A program made the translations under genes and the position numbers. Below the pieces are notes generated by a model. It saw nothing but the letters and a program-made list of their open reading frames with translations, did no database searches and had not been told where the DNA came from. A stretch of DNA of 64,000 nucleotides from Bin80 sp965219915. GTDB taxonomy: Bacteria > Bacteroidota > Rhodothermia > Rhodothermales > Bin80. The stretch covers positions 2,108,001 through 2,172,000 of the forward strand of contig OZ244794.1 of NCBI GenBank assembly GCA_965219915.1, in the 5' to 3' direction. Within the stretch, counting starts at the first letter, position 1. Every line of letters begins with the position of its first letter. This document shows, one piece after another, positions 43,788-52,242 of this stretch.

Positions 43788-45020
43788 ATGACCGTAGAGG
43801 CACGAGACAAGGAATATCGAGGGATAGAGTACAGACTGCTCCCCGGATCAAGGTCAAATGCAAGTAAGCTGTCAGGCATAGCAGGCGCTTGCAGGTTCGT
43901 ATGGAATCACTTCCTTGCGAAGAACAAGGAAGAGTACGAGCTGGCTAAGGAGAACGGAGCAAAGAAACCGTCCACATCTTTCTTCTCGCTTGGCAAGGAA
44001 TTCACGCAGTTGCGTAAGGAGATTGACTGGATGCAGGAGTACTCATTCAAAATAGTTAGATATACGCTCAAGTATCAGGCGGACGCATGGCAAGGATTCT
44101 ACAAGGGCGTTCGCAAGCATCCCCGATTTCATTCCAAGTATGGCAAGCGTCCATCATTCACGATTCCTGAAAACGTCAAGATCAGAGACGGGCAGTTGCT
44201 TATCCCAAAAGTTGGTTGGATGCGGATACGCCGCAAGGGAGGAAACCCATATCCTGACGGCAAACCCGTGAAGGCTACGGTGAAGAAGGTAGGTCGTCAG
44301 TGGAGGGTATCGGTCATATACGAGATAGACACCTGGGAACGCACCGAGAACGGTGTCACGGTCGGCGTAGACTTGAACACGTACAACGTGGCGTGTACGC
44401 ACTCAACGGGAGAGCGAGAGATGCTGTCCATCCCGAAGCCAGACAAAAAGGCGATACGCATAAGACGCTACCAGCGCAAGCTGGCCCGTCAGCAGAAAGG
44501 ATCAAACCGTAGACGTGTGACCAAGCGGAGGATCGCCAAGTGGAAACGTAAGCAGAAGAATGCACGGAAGAGCGTAGCCCACCACCATAGCCGAGCACTG
44601 GCCAATAGGGCGGAGACACTCGTGCGGGAGGACTTGAAGATCAGGAACATGACCAAGTCCGCGAAGGGCACGGTAGAAAATCCCGGCAAGAACGTCAAGG
44701 CAAAGGCTGGGCTGAACCGTGTAATTCAGAACGCCGGATGGGGTCGGTTCAATCAATACTGTGATTATAAATTCAGAAATGTTGTAGAAGTAGATGCCCG
44801 ATATACGAGCCAAAGGTGCTCGGTATGCGGACACACGTGTAAGGAAAATCGCAAGACCCAAAGCAAGTTCAAGTGTGTGGCCTGTGGCCATGCGGATCAT
44901 GCGGACCTCAACGCGTCTGCAAATATACTGGCCTCCGGGATTGGGGCTACTGGACGTGGAGGGGCGTTCTCGTCAGAGACCCCTACGAGCCGTCAAATTG
45001 ATACGGTTTCCCGTTCCTGA
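43788..45020 (+). CDS. tnpB: TnpB (IS605 OrfB-like) RNA-guided nuclease
   Basis: 410 residues. N-terminal wedge/REC-like region (GIEYRLLPGSRSNASKLSGI, CRFVWNHFL), then the split RuvC nuclease: Asp195 in GVDLNTYN, Glu281 in LVREDLKIRN, Asp373 in HADLNASANI. A zinc ribbon with CSVCG (344/347) and CVACG (363/366) lies between the last two. All catalytic residues are present, so the nuclease is predicted active. TnpB cuts DNA next to a short motif using an RNA transcribed from the element's 3' end. Here only 24 bp separate the stop codon from the right end, so any guide scaffold must overlap the 3' coding sequence, where GGGG...CCCC with TCTC/GAGA (about 44961-44983) could fold. Start ATG 43788. 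Confidence 0.93.
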   Translation: MTVEARDKEYRGIEYRLLPGSRSNASKLSGIAGACRFVWNHFLAKNKEEYELAKENGAKKPSTSFFSLGKEFTQLRKEIDWMQEYSFKIVRYTLKYQADAWQGFYKGVRKHPRFHSKYGKRPSFTIPENVKIRDGQLLIPKVGWMRIRRKGGNPYPDGKPVKATVKKVGRQWRVSVIYEIDTWERTENGVTVGVDLNTYNVACTHSTGEREMLSIPKPDKKAIRIRRYQRKLARQQKGSNRRRVTKRRIAKWKRKQKNARKSVAHHHSRALANRAETLVREDLKIRNMTKSAKGTVENPGKNVKAKAGLNRVIQNAGWGRFNQYCDYKFRNVVEVDARYTSQRCSVCGHTCKENRKTQSKFKCVACGHADHADLNASANILASGIGATGRGGAFSSETPTSRQIDTVSRS

Positions 45021-45021
45021 T

Positions 45022-45044
45022 GGGTAACATTGTATATAATTCCC
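45022..45044. repeat. right terminal inverted repeat of the TnpB element
   Basis: 23 bp starting GGGTAACATTGTAT and ending AATTCCC, one base after the tnpB stop codon; exact reverse complement of 43668-43690. Confidence 0.92.
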
Positions 45045-45052
45045 CAAAATTA
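45045..45052. repeat. right 8-bp flanking direct repeat of the TnpB element
   Basis: CAAAATTA, identical to 43660-43667. Confidence 0.85.
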
Positions 45053-45092
45053 TGGTGAATAGCTGCAGAATCAATCTAGCTGGCAACGATAG

Positions 45093-46895
45093 CTATCCTG
45101 TGCTTGGCGCATGGTCCTCAGTAGCTTGCAGCGCAACCTTTACGGTGGCCACTGCGCCCAGGGCAGCTACAATAAGCAGCAGAACACCACTCAAGGTGCG
45201 TCCGGTAACCAGGTAGCCAATACCTAGGAGGCTGGACCATAAGAAGATGACGCCCAGGGCCCAGGCCATCCAGCGTTTCCACGCCGCCGGATCGGGGCTG
45301 CCGCCAGGTACGATTTTGGCGATAGGTCCCCACCACCCCCCGGGGCGAACGCGCTCATAGAAAGCGACCAGTCTGGATTCTGAGTCGGGCTTCGTGGTCA
45401 GGGCCACAACCACCCATATGACAGAGCAAGCTACCAAAATGGCAATAGCCCGAATAAAGTCATACTCTCCGCTGTAGAATGTCTGCATGGCAGAAAGCGA
45501 AGATCCACCGAGCAGACCGATGCCCTCTAGCACACGGATCCAAAGGAATCCGTTGGCAAACACGAACGAGGCCAGGATGGCAGAGATTTCAGCCCAGGCA
45601 TTGATTCGCCACCAGTACCATCGCATCAGCCATACAACAGCCAAGCCTGCCGTGATCTCAATCACATAGATCCACCCGCGTTCGATGGATTCCATTTGCC
45701 AGGCGGTGATGGCCGCCAGCGTGACCAAAACGAGCACGGCCCCGCGCGAGGCCACTACGTAGTGACGTTCAGTAGCATCTTTACGAACGAACCTCCGGTA
45801 GACATCATTAACGAGATAGGAGGCCCCCCAGCACAAATGGGTGTCCATGGTACTCATGAAGGCAGCCAGAAATGATGCAACCATCAGCCCCTTGAGTCCC
45901 GCAGGCATCAGTTCACCGATCATCATGGGGTAGGCCAGTTCGGGATCGGCCGCCAGTTCAGGCCCAGCCAATGCGAGCGGAAATATGAGCAACGAACCCA
46001 AGCCGACAATAATCCAGGGCCAGGTCATCAGTACCGTGCCGGCAAAGCTGAACCAAAGCGCACCTAGCAGGGATTGTTTTTCGTCTTTCGTCGCGAAGAG
46101 CCGTTGGGCAATGTATCCGTCTCCCTGGCCGCTTCGAGTCCACAAGACAAAGATAAGCAGGAAAAAACTCACAGCTTCTAGGGAGCTCAGGTGGGCAGGG
46201 TTGGGAATGATGTCCAGTGTGGCCGGATTGTCGCTGATATTGGCAATCTGATTGGCCATTTCTACTGGACCGCCAAGTTGATGCAAGACGATGCCTGCCA
46301 AAATGACGGTGCCCAGGATTCCGGTAGTAAATTGCAACAGATCCGTAATGACCACGCCCCAAAGCCCGCTGGCAACGGTGTAGACCATGGCCAGCGCAAT
46401 ACACACCACCAAAGTTACTTCGGGCTCCCAGCCCAACAGCACCTGGCTGAATTTGATCATGGCCAGCATCACCCAGCCCATGACCACGCAATTCTTCAGT
46501 ACGCCTTGATAGACGGCCGAGAATCCGCGAAGCAGCGCGGCGGGCCGCCCGGAATACCGCAATTCAATGAACTCGGCATCGGTAATGATGCGGGCCCGCC
46601 GCCACATACGGGCATAGAAGAACACTAGCATCATAATGCCGGCGGCCTCATACCACCACAGCCAGTTACCGAATATTCCGTTGGTCCTCACCAATGAAGA
46701 GGTGACCAGTGGTGCGTCCGTCGCAAACCATGTTGCTGCAATGGATGTGCCGGCTATCCACCAGGGGAGGCTGCGGCCAGCCACGAAAAAATCCTCAACA
46801 CTGCCCCCTGCTTTTCGCGTAAACCACAGTCCGATCACCGCCGTTACGACCCCGTATGCGGCAATGACAATCCAGTCAAGAAGGACGAGCTGCAT
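45093..46895 (-). CDS. sodium:solute symporter (SSS family)
   Basis: 600-residue membrane protein with about 13-14 hydrophobic segments. SSS-family features: FFVAGRSLPWWIAGTSIAAT, ATDAPLVTSSLVRTNGIFG, the core AVYQGVLKNCVVMGWVMLA, VVITDLLQFTTGILGTVILA, DGYIAQRLFATKDEKQSLLG and VASFLAAFMSTMDTHLCWGA, the last being the conserved sodium-site segment. Imports a small solute with Na+; sugar or sugar-derivative substrates fit the neighbouring GH4 and PIG-L genes, but this is inference. GC-richer than the array. The right TIR of the TnpB element lies 48 bp beyond its 3' end. Confidence 0.9.
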   Translation of the reverse strand: MQLVLLDWIVIAAYGVVTAVIGLWFTRKAGGSVEDFFVAGRSLPWWIAGTSIAATWFATDAPLVTSSLVRTNGIFGNWLWWYEAAGIMMLVFFYARMWRRARIITDAEFIELRYSGRPAALLRGFSAVYQGVLKNCVVMGWVMLAMIKFSQVLLGWEPEVTLVVCIALAMVYTVASGLWGVVITDLLQFTTGILGTVILAGIVLHQLGGPVEMANQIANISDNPATLDIIPNPAHLSSLEAVSFFLLIFVLWTRSGQGDGYIAQRLFATKDEKQSLLGALWFSFAGTVLMTWPWIIVGLGSLLIFPLALAGPELAADPELAYPMMIGELMPAGLKGLMVASFLAAFMSTMDTHLCWGASYLVNDVYRRFVRKDATERHYVVASRGAVLVLVTLAAITAWQMESIERGWIYVIEITAGLAVVWLMRWYWWRINAWAEISAILASFVFANGFLWIRVLEGIGLLGGSSLSAMQTFYSGEYDFIRAIAILVACSVIWVVVALTTKPDSESRLVAFYERVRPGGWWGPIAKIVPGGSPDPAAWKRWMAWALGVIFLWSSLLGIGYLVTGRTLSGVLLLIVAALGAVATVKVALQATEDHAPSTG

Positions 46896-47203
46896 GCAAA
46901 TTGGCGTTGGGTTGTCAATCTAATTTACCATTCACAGAGCATTAATGGCGGGTAACTGACCCGGACTTCGCACCGGCCCTGCGAAATCGGCTTTTTGGGA
47001 TGAATAATGACCGAATCATCTTCCCCACAGGAAAGTCAAACAGAGCCGGGAAAAGGTCAGTAGCGCAGACTCCTGCAAGCCGTCGCCCGAGCGCAAGCTG
47101 TATCGGGGATAAACCGTAAATCAAACCGACCATAGGGGCGATGTCATGCCATCGTTAACCACTTGACTCTACAAGCAAGGGGAGGGATGAATACTATGGG
47201 CTA
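46896..47203. other. intergenic region, no gene seen
   Basis: A 63-codon minus-strand frame (46942-47133) has no recognisable feature and is not called. No strong hairpin or repeat apart from the leader-like sequence that starts at 47204. Confidence 0.4.
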
Positions 47204-47325
47204 GTATCTTTTCAACCTGATCTTTGATAGATTATTCTTTGTAAGTTGATCCTTGAGCCTTGTTAACCTGATCATTGACTCCCGCTTCATCAATCCGCTT
47301 GGTCCGGAGATCAGGACTTCGAAGC
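47204..47325 (+). promoter_or_regulatory. diverged copy of the surface-array leader
   Basis: TATCTTTTCAACCTGATC, TTCTTTGTAAGTTGATCC, TTGTTAACCTGATC and TTCATCAATCCG align in order with the leaders of array copies 2-4, mainly with substitutions. It now precedes the small membrane protein gene at 47350 by 25 bp. Either a shared promoter/leader module or the right-hand edge of the former array. Confidence 0.55.
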
Positions 47326-47349
47326 TACTCTGACGTTTTTAATTGATTC

Positions 47350-47754
47350 ATGGGATATATCCATTCAGTTTCTCTGACCGCATCAGCACTAGCCTATTTG
47401 TTGCTACTGTTTGATTTAGGAGATTCTTCCGGAACGGTTCTCCAGGCAACTAGGATCATTCTGATATTACTTGCACTAGCATTGCTGGGAAGCCTTGTGC
47501 TTCGCGGTGGGCATGAAGTCCAGTCAAAAGTACTCAAGGCCGCTCAAATTTTAGCAGTTGTTTTGTCCGGAGTATACTACTATCTGCTGTGGAGTACCGG
47601 TTTTTTTGCCGGACTGGAAATCGAGATTGGCCGTTTCACGTGGCTTGTGCGCTTGTTTGCTCCGATATTGGGGTACACGTTTCTTTCCCTTGCCGTTCGC
47701 ACTTTAAACCGTAAAATCAGGACGTTGAGTCAGGCGGGGCGGTTACGTGATTGA
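47350..47754 (+). CDS. small membrane protein, DUF4293-like
   Basis: 134 residues with four hydrophobic segments (about 4-22, 33-50, 62-80, 95-114) and a basic tail, AVRTLNRKIRTLSQAGRLRD, which resembles the C-terminus of Bacteroidota DUF4293 proteins. Function unknown. The 3' end overlaps the convergent glycosyltransferase gene by 38 bp. DUF4293 assignment is by pattern only. Confidence 0.6.
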   Translation: MGYIHSVSLTASALAYLLLLFDLGDSSGTVLQATRIILILLALALLGSLVLRGGHEVQSKVLKAAQILAVVLSGVYYYLLWSTGFFAGLEIEIGRFTWLVRLFAPILGYTFLSLAVRTLNRKIRTLSQAGRLRD

Positions 47755-48766
47755 GACTGAGACGTTTGTCAGGCAGATCAGAAAAACGACGCCTTCCCAT
47801 GAGTAGATACTCTAGAAGAATTAGCCCCCGATATGAGGGGAGTGCCGTCGCCTCGGTTGGTTGGGAGTAATTCGATCGCTTCCGATGTGCATCCACATAC
47901 CCGCGGATGACCGCCCGGGTTCGCCTCCATTTTCCACCTAACAGCCACGCCATGGCCACGGAATGATCCAGTATGATTCGCTGGAAAAGTACTGCTTTAA
48001 ATTGGCCTGGAGGAAGGTTCTTGTATAGCATCAGAAGGCTGTTGCGGATGTTGTAATAGAGCTTGCGCTCGTTCTCACGGGGCAGTGTCGCACCACCGAT
48101 GTGATAAACTTTACTTTCTGGAACCACTCCAATCTCGTGACTCGCCCGGCGGAGTCGCCAGCAGAGGTCAATTTCCTCCATATGGAGGCCAAAGGTCTCG
48201 TCAAGGAGCCCTATTGTGTCAAGTGCACTTCGGCGAAGTAACATAGCCGCACCGCTTGCCCAATCGGTACGCACGGGCATGTCATACTGGCCTGAATCTT
48301 GCTCAGTGTAGTCAAAAATACGACCGCGAGCCAGGGGATATCCGAGTCGATCAAGGTACCCTCCGCAAGCTCCCGCATACTCAAAATGATCCCGGCGATT
48401 GAATTGCAGGATTTTTGGTTGGAGTGCTGCAAAGGACGGGTTGCTTTCGGCAAACGATACAAGTGGCTGCAGCCAGTTTTCAGGAACGGCTACATCATTG
48501 TTGAGGAGTACTATGTAGTCTGCGGTAACCTCCCGAATTGCCTCATTATTCCCGCGGCTAAAGAGCCAGTTTTCCGGGTAACGAATGATGCGGATGCCGG
48601 GGAATTGGCCTGCAATCCATTCAGAGGAGCCGTCTGTGGAATTATTGTCCGCAAAAACAATTTCCAAGTTGGGCCAGCTCGTCTGCGCTACCGTTGGCAA
48701 GCATTTTTCGAGGATAGGCAGTGCGTTGTAAGAAACAATGATGACTGCCACGCGAGGAGTCCGCAT
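47717..48766 (-). CDS. glycosyltransferase family 2
   Basis: 349 residues. GT-A nucleotide-sugar-binding start VAVIIVSYNALPILEKCLPT, ADNNSTDGS, and the metal-binding acidic motif in YIVLLNNDVAVPENWLQP. Later WASGAAMLLRRSALDTIGLL and LHMEEIDLCWRLRRASHEIG (acceptor-side ED motif), as in rhamnosyltransferase-like enzymes of surface polysaccharide synthesis. No C-terminal membrane anchor is clear. Last gene of the minus-strand run that begins at trpE; 39 bp after the DUF4296 gene. Confidence 0.88.
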   Translation of the reverse strand: MRTPRVAVIIVSYNALPILEKCLPTVAQTSWPNLEIVFADNNSTDGSSEWIAGQFPGIRIIRYPENWLFSRGNNEAIREVTADYIVLLNNDVAVPENWLQPLVSFAESNPSFAALQPKILQFNRRDHFEYAGACGGYLDRLGYPLARGRIFDYTEQDSGQYDMPVRTDWASGAAMLLRRSALDTIGLLDETFGLHMEEIDLCWRLRRASHEIGVVPESKVYHIGGATLPRENERKLYYNIRNSLLMLYKNLPPGQFKAVLFQRIILDHSVAMAWLLGGKWRRTRAVIRGYVDAHRKRSNYSQPTEATALPSYRGLILLEYLLMGRRRFSDLPDKRLSLNHVTAPPDSTS

Positions 48767-48805
48767 AAGGAAATTCCGGGACGAAAATGAGAACGAAAGA
48801 GGTAA

Positions 48806-49132
48806 CTAGAAGCCCGCAACTAAACGGGTTTCCTGTCCTAGACGATCCATGATCTGATTCTGTACAACTAGGTAGGCATGAGGGTGCTTGGCATAGAAGG
48901 CCATACGATCGTCAAATTCCTTTCTGGATAGTCCTCTGCGCACGATTATTGTATCTAGCGGGGCACCATCCGACCCGTATCCTAGTTCAGCACGCGCGTT
49001 AGCCAAATGTATATCAATAAATATCTCAGCCATAAGGCTGTCAACAGGCTCCTTTCCGAGCTCTCCAGGACTGGTAGTGCAGGCCGAGAAGACAGCAAGG
49101 AGCAATACACAATACCGGCTATATGCGCTCAC
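48806..49132 (-). CDS. DUF4296-like lipoprotein
   Basis: 108 residues from GTG 49132, chosen because it gives a lipoprotein signal (YSRYCVLLLAVFSAC, lipobox Cys) and overlaps the upstream gene by 14 bp; a longer frame to 49228 lacks a signal. The body, LMAEIFIDIHLANARAELG, RKEFDDRMAFYAKHPHAYL and VVQNQIMDRLG, fits DUF4296, a small Bacteroidota lipoprotein family of unknown function. Confidence 0.7.
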   Translation of the reverse strand: MSAYSRYCVLLLAVFSACTTSPGELGKEPVDSLMAEIFIDIHLANARAELGYGSDGAPLDTIIVRRGLSRKEFDDRMAFYAKHPHAYLVVQNQIMDRLGQETRLVAGF

Positions 49133-50225
49133 GTTGTTCTTCTTCAAGGGTACGAAATGTATAGGCGATGACTTCCATTTGTCGCACAAACTCACGCTTG
49201 GAATAATTGGGCGCGAAAACCATTCCATCTATCAGGTAAAGTCGGCGGGTAGGTTCATCGTAGAATGCATAGGAAACAAATGGTCCCCCCATGCCAAAGG
49301 GAAATATGCGACCATTCTCTTCGCCAACCATGTGCCACAGGCCACGAAATTCAATTGCGTAGCGGTCATTAAAATTGATCTCTGTAGCGGTCATGGGACG
49401 ACGACGATCAACCTCAATCCATCCTCCTGCTGTGCCGCCAATATAGCGCTGTGTTAGTGCATCTCGGGCAAGAACAATCCACTCAGCGGTAAGGTTCTCG
49501 GGGTTTCCGTCTTCCTCATAATACACAAACATACTTCTCCATGTATCCGAAAGTACGCGACGCAGCCATACGAACTGTGTTGTGTCGATAGCAACAAAAA
49601 AATCATGTTGTCCGTGCACAGCAAATCCATGTCGGTCCATCAAGGTCTGTTCTAGGCTACGCTGGCGTCCAATATCAAACATGTTCATATGAAGACGTGC
49701 TCGTTCGACTTCATTAAAATGATATCTGATTTGTTCTGAGTACTGTTCAATGGAACTGGTCAGGTCATCAGGAGAGCCTGCTGCCAGATAGTAGACCAGC
49801 TGGTTCCTCCGCCAGTTGTTTGGACGAGCTACCAGTGCGGGTGAGCCGCCGAGGATCATTTCGCGTAGAGAGTCAGCCCCGAAGATCGTGCTCAGGTACT
49901 GGCTTTCGGGGGTAGCTTCATCGTCAATAAGGCCTACAAAGAGCACATTCTTGCGGTCCTGAACCATTTCAAAGGCAGCACGAGAAGTAAGGCCTATTGC
50001 TTCAAGGTCGAACTCTGGTTCAATTGCCGGAAGCGTTTCAATCGCTCCGCCCACATGGTCTCGGACAGCGTCTCCAACGTCTCCTCGCCAGAGTGCGGAG
50101 TCAATAACGACCGTTATTTGACCATCTACGCCAGTGGCATTAGGACGAAAGTCATTATTGAATACGCCGTCACCGCAGCTAGTGCCTATGAAGGCCGCTG
50201 TCAGTAAGAGGATAGTACATCGCAT
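49119..50225 (-). CDS. DUF4837-like lipoprotein
   Basis: 368 residues with lipoprotein signal MRCTILLLTAAFIGTSC. Typical DUF4837 features: PNATGVDGQITVVIDSALWR near the N-terminus and, near the end, FRGLWHMVGEENGRIFPFGM, GGPFVSYAFYDEPTRRLYLI, DGMVFAPNYSKREFVRQME. Conserved in Bacteroidota, function unknown. It lies 17 bp after trpA and overlaps the DUF4296 gene, so both lipoproteins are probably co-transcribed with the trp operon. Confidence 0.8.
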   Translation of the reverse strand: MRCTILLLTAAFIGTSCGDGVFNNDFRPNATGVDGQITVVIDSALWRGDVGDAVRDHVGGAIETLPAIEPEFDLEAIGLTSRAAFEMVQDRKNVLFVGLIDDEATPESQYLSTIFGADSLREMILGGSPALVARPNNWRRNQLVYYLAAGSPDDLTSSIEQYSEQIRYHFNEVERARLHMNMFDIGRQRSLEQTLMDRHGFAVHGQHDFFVAIDTTQFVWLRRVLSDTWRSMFVYYEEDGNPENLTAEWIVLARDALTQRYIGGTAGGWIEVDRRRPMTATEINFNDRYAIEFRGLWHMVGEENGRIFPFGMGGPFVSYAFYDEPTRRLYLIDGMVFAPNYSKREFVRQMEVIAYTFRTLEEEQRERI

Positions 50226-50242
50226 TATTGTTCACGCAAACT

Positions 50243-51064
50243 TTATTTCTTGGGACCGTATTTGAGGGATCGCACAAATCGTGCCACCTGCTGACCACGT
50301 TCGGCCATTGACAGGTCTGGGCATGCCCACAAGCGTTCCACTTCTTTAATAACTGCCGATCCAACGATAAAACCATCTGTATGCTTCGTGAGATCACAGG
50401 CGTTATCATAGGATTGAATTCCGAATCCCACCAGTAGGGGATTGTGTGTTATTATTTCACTTGCATGTTTCAGGTAAGAATTGATGGCATCCAAACGTCC
50501 TGCAAGACCAGTGCCTGTCAAGCCTGTGATGGTCACGCAATAGACAAAGCCGTCGGACAGACGGTCAATTTCCCTCATGCGTTCAGCGGGAGTGTTGGGG
50601 GCGACGAGGAACACCAGGTTCAGCCCGTATTTTTGCATGTGCACGCGCATAAGAGCGGCCTCCTGCGGAGGCAGATCAGGGATGATCAACCCGTCCACGC
50701 CCGCGGCAGCCGCCTGTTCACAAAATATTGCTGCGCCGAAACGCAAAATGGGGTTAACATAGCCCATTAGAAGGAGTGGTGTTTCGCTGCGTTGTCTGAA
50801 TCGTGCCGCGATTCCCAACGTATCCTGCATCGTGATCCCGGCCTTCAGGGCACGTGTACTGGAATATTGTATGGGAAGGCCCTCGGCAAGGGGATCACTG
50901 TGCGGCATTCCCAATTCAATGAAATCGGCGCCGCCCTCATCAATCGAATCCAGGAGAAGATCTGTGACTTCAGGGGAAGGGAATCCACTTGTAAGGAAGA
51001 TTCCCATGGCCTTTTCCTCACTCGATTTCAGTGTCAGCAGTCTAGAGGATAAACGGGAACTCAT
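50243..51064 (-). CDS. trpA: tryptophan synthase alpha chain
   Basis: 273 residues. Cleaves indole-3-glycerol phosphate to indole, which channels to TrpB. Seen: MGIFLTSGFPSPEVTDLLL, the catalytic Glu in DFIELGMPHSDPLAEG and catalytic Asp in SDPLAEG, LLLMGYVNPILRFGAAIFCE, GLIIPDLPPQEA, VFLVAPNTPAERM and VGFGIQS. ATG 51064 overlaps the trpB stop by 4 bp. Last of the biosynthetic genes. Confidence 0.95.
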   Translation of the reverse strand: MSSRLSSRLLTLKSSEEKAMGIFLTSGFPSPEVTDLLLDSIDEGGADFIELGMPHSDPLAEGLPIQYSSTRALKAGITMQDTLGIAARFRQRSETPLLLMGYVNPILRFGAAIFCEQAAAAGVDGLIIPDLPPQEAALMRVHMQKYGLNLVFLVAPNTPAERMREIDRLSDGFVYCVTITGLTGTGLAGRLDAINSYLKHASEIITHNPLLVGFGIQSYDNACDLTKHTDGFIVGSAVIKEVERLWACPDLSMAERGQQVARFVRSLKYGPKK

Positions 51065-52242
51065 AGGTGATCCATGATGGTTTGCATGTCCTTATCACCG
51101 CGTCCGGAGCAGTTCACGACAATTGTCGCGTCGGTGGCAACCTGGGGAACGATTTTTTTCAGTGCTGCGATGGCGTGAGCAGTTTCAAGCGCCGGGATGA
51201 TTCCTTCCGTTCTGGACAATAACTCAACTCCAACCAAGGCGTTCTTATCTGTTTCAGTGAGATAGGTTACCCGTCCAAGGTCCTTGAGCCAGGCGTGTTC
51301 GGGGCCTACGCCAGGGTAGTCCAGCCCTGCCGAGATGGAGTGCGCCAATTCAATCTGTCCATCACTATCCTGAAGCAAATAACTCATTGCCCCATGCAGG
51401 ACCCCCTTATCTCCCCGAGTGAGCGTGGCGGCATGCCGTCCGTCTAGCCCCTCACCCGCGGCTTCCACACCAAACATCTGTACTTCGGGATGATTTATGA
51501 ATGGATAAAACAATCCAATCGCGTTGGATCCGCCTCCAACGCAAGCTACAAGCACATCGGGAAGACCCTTACCGATTACTCTTTTTAACTGTCCTTTGAC
51601 TTCTTCGCCGATCACAGTATGGAAGCTGCGTACCATCATTGGGTACGGGTGCGGCCCTACAACCGAACCAATGATATAAAACGTGTCAGTCGGATTAGAA
51701 ACCCAATCCCGGATTGCCTCATTCGTAGCGTCCTTCAGGGTTTGACTACCACTTGTAACCGGACGTACTTCTGCTCCCAGGAGTTGCATGCGAGCGACAT
51801 TTAGTGCCTGACGATCCGTATCCTCGGCTCCCATGTAGACGACACACTGTAACCCAAAACAGGCAGCGACAGTGGCAGTAGCCACGCCATGTTGTCCTGC
51901 TCCTGTTTCGGCAATGATTCGCGTCTTACCCATTTTGTGGGCAAGAAGGATCTGGCCAATAGTGTTATTGATCTTATGTGCACCAGTGTGACACAGATCC
52001 TCACGTTTAAGGAGGATACGTCCTCCCCCGAGAGCCTCGCTTAATCGGTTGGCCGGTGTCAGCGCGGTAGGGCGTCCGACATAGGTTTTAAGTAGGTCAT
52101 TGTATTGGGCGTGAAATTCCGCGTCCTGCCAGGATTCCTCAAATGCCGTACGAAGGGCATTGAGTTCTGGGACCAGAATCTCGGGAACATAGGCGCCACC
52201 GTATGGCCCAAAACGACCTGTATGGTCTGGTGCGTTATAGAT
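51061..52242 (-). CDS. trpB: tryptophan synthase beta chain, with no canonical start codon
   Basis: About 393 residues. Condenses indole with serine on PLP. The frame runs unbroken from a TAG at 52258-52260: YNAPDHTGRFGPYGGAYVPE begins at 52239, then LLKREDLCHTGAHKINNTIG with the PLP lysine, RIIAETGAGQHGVATATVAA, ACVGGGSNAIGLFYPF and VVNCSGRGDKD. Only six codons separate the TAG from the tyrosine that normally follows the start Met: CAA CGG TTT CTT CTG ATC. None is ATG, GTG or TTG. ATC (52242) stands exactly where ATG is expected; CTG (52245) is the alternative. It overlaps trpF by 8 bp, so translation may be coupled. The first ATG further in (51933) would remove 103 conserved residues. Confidence 0.9.
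   Translation of the reverse strand: MYNAPDHTGRFGPYGGAYVPEILVPELNALRTAFEESWQDAEFHAQYNDLLKTYVGRPTALTPANRLSEALGGGRILLKREDLCHTGAHKINNTIGQILLAHKMGKTRIIAETGAGQHGVATATVAACFGLQCVVYMGAEDTDRQALNVARMQLLGAEVRPVTSGSQTLKDATNEAIRDWVSNPTDTFYIIGSVVGPHPYPMMVRSFHTVIGEEVKGQLKRVIGKGLPDVLVACVGGGSNAIGLFYPFINHPEVQMFGVEAAGEGLDGRHAATLTRGDKGVLHGAMSYLLQDSDGQIELAHSISAGLDYPGVGPEHAWLKDLGRVTYLTETDKNALVGVELLSRTEGIIPALETAHAIAALKKIVPQVATDATIVVNCSGRGDKDMQTIMDHL

Larger units (their letters stand above)
43668..45044 (+). mobile_element. TnpB-only element with 23-bp perfect TIRs and 8-bp TSD
   Basis: 1377-bp unit containing only a tnpB gene. Its ends are perfect 23-bp inverted repeats and it is flanked by an identical 8-bp direct repeat (CAAAATTA). 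IS200/IS605 and IS607 elements, the usual carriers of tnpB, have no such terminal repeats and make no target duplication. No DDE transposase is present, so the unit is probably moved in trans by a DDE transposase that recognises its ends. The identical ends and repeats suggest a recent insertion. It lies between the broken PIG-L gene and the symporter gene. Confidence 0.88.

Noticed and set aside
46942..47133. 63-codon minus-strand frame after the symporter
   Set aside because: No recognisable features; it lies in an intergenic region that precedes the leader-like repeat.
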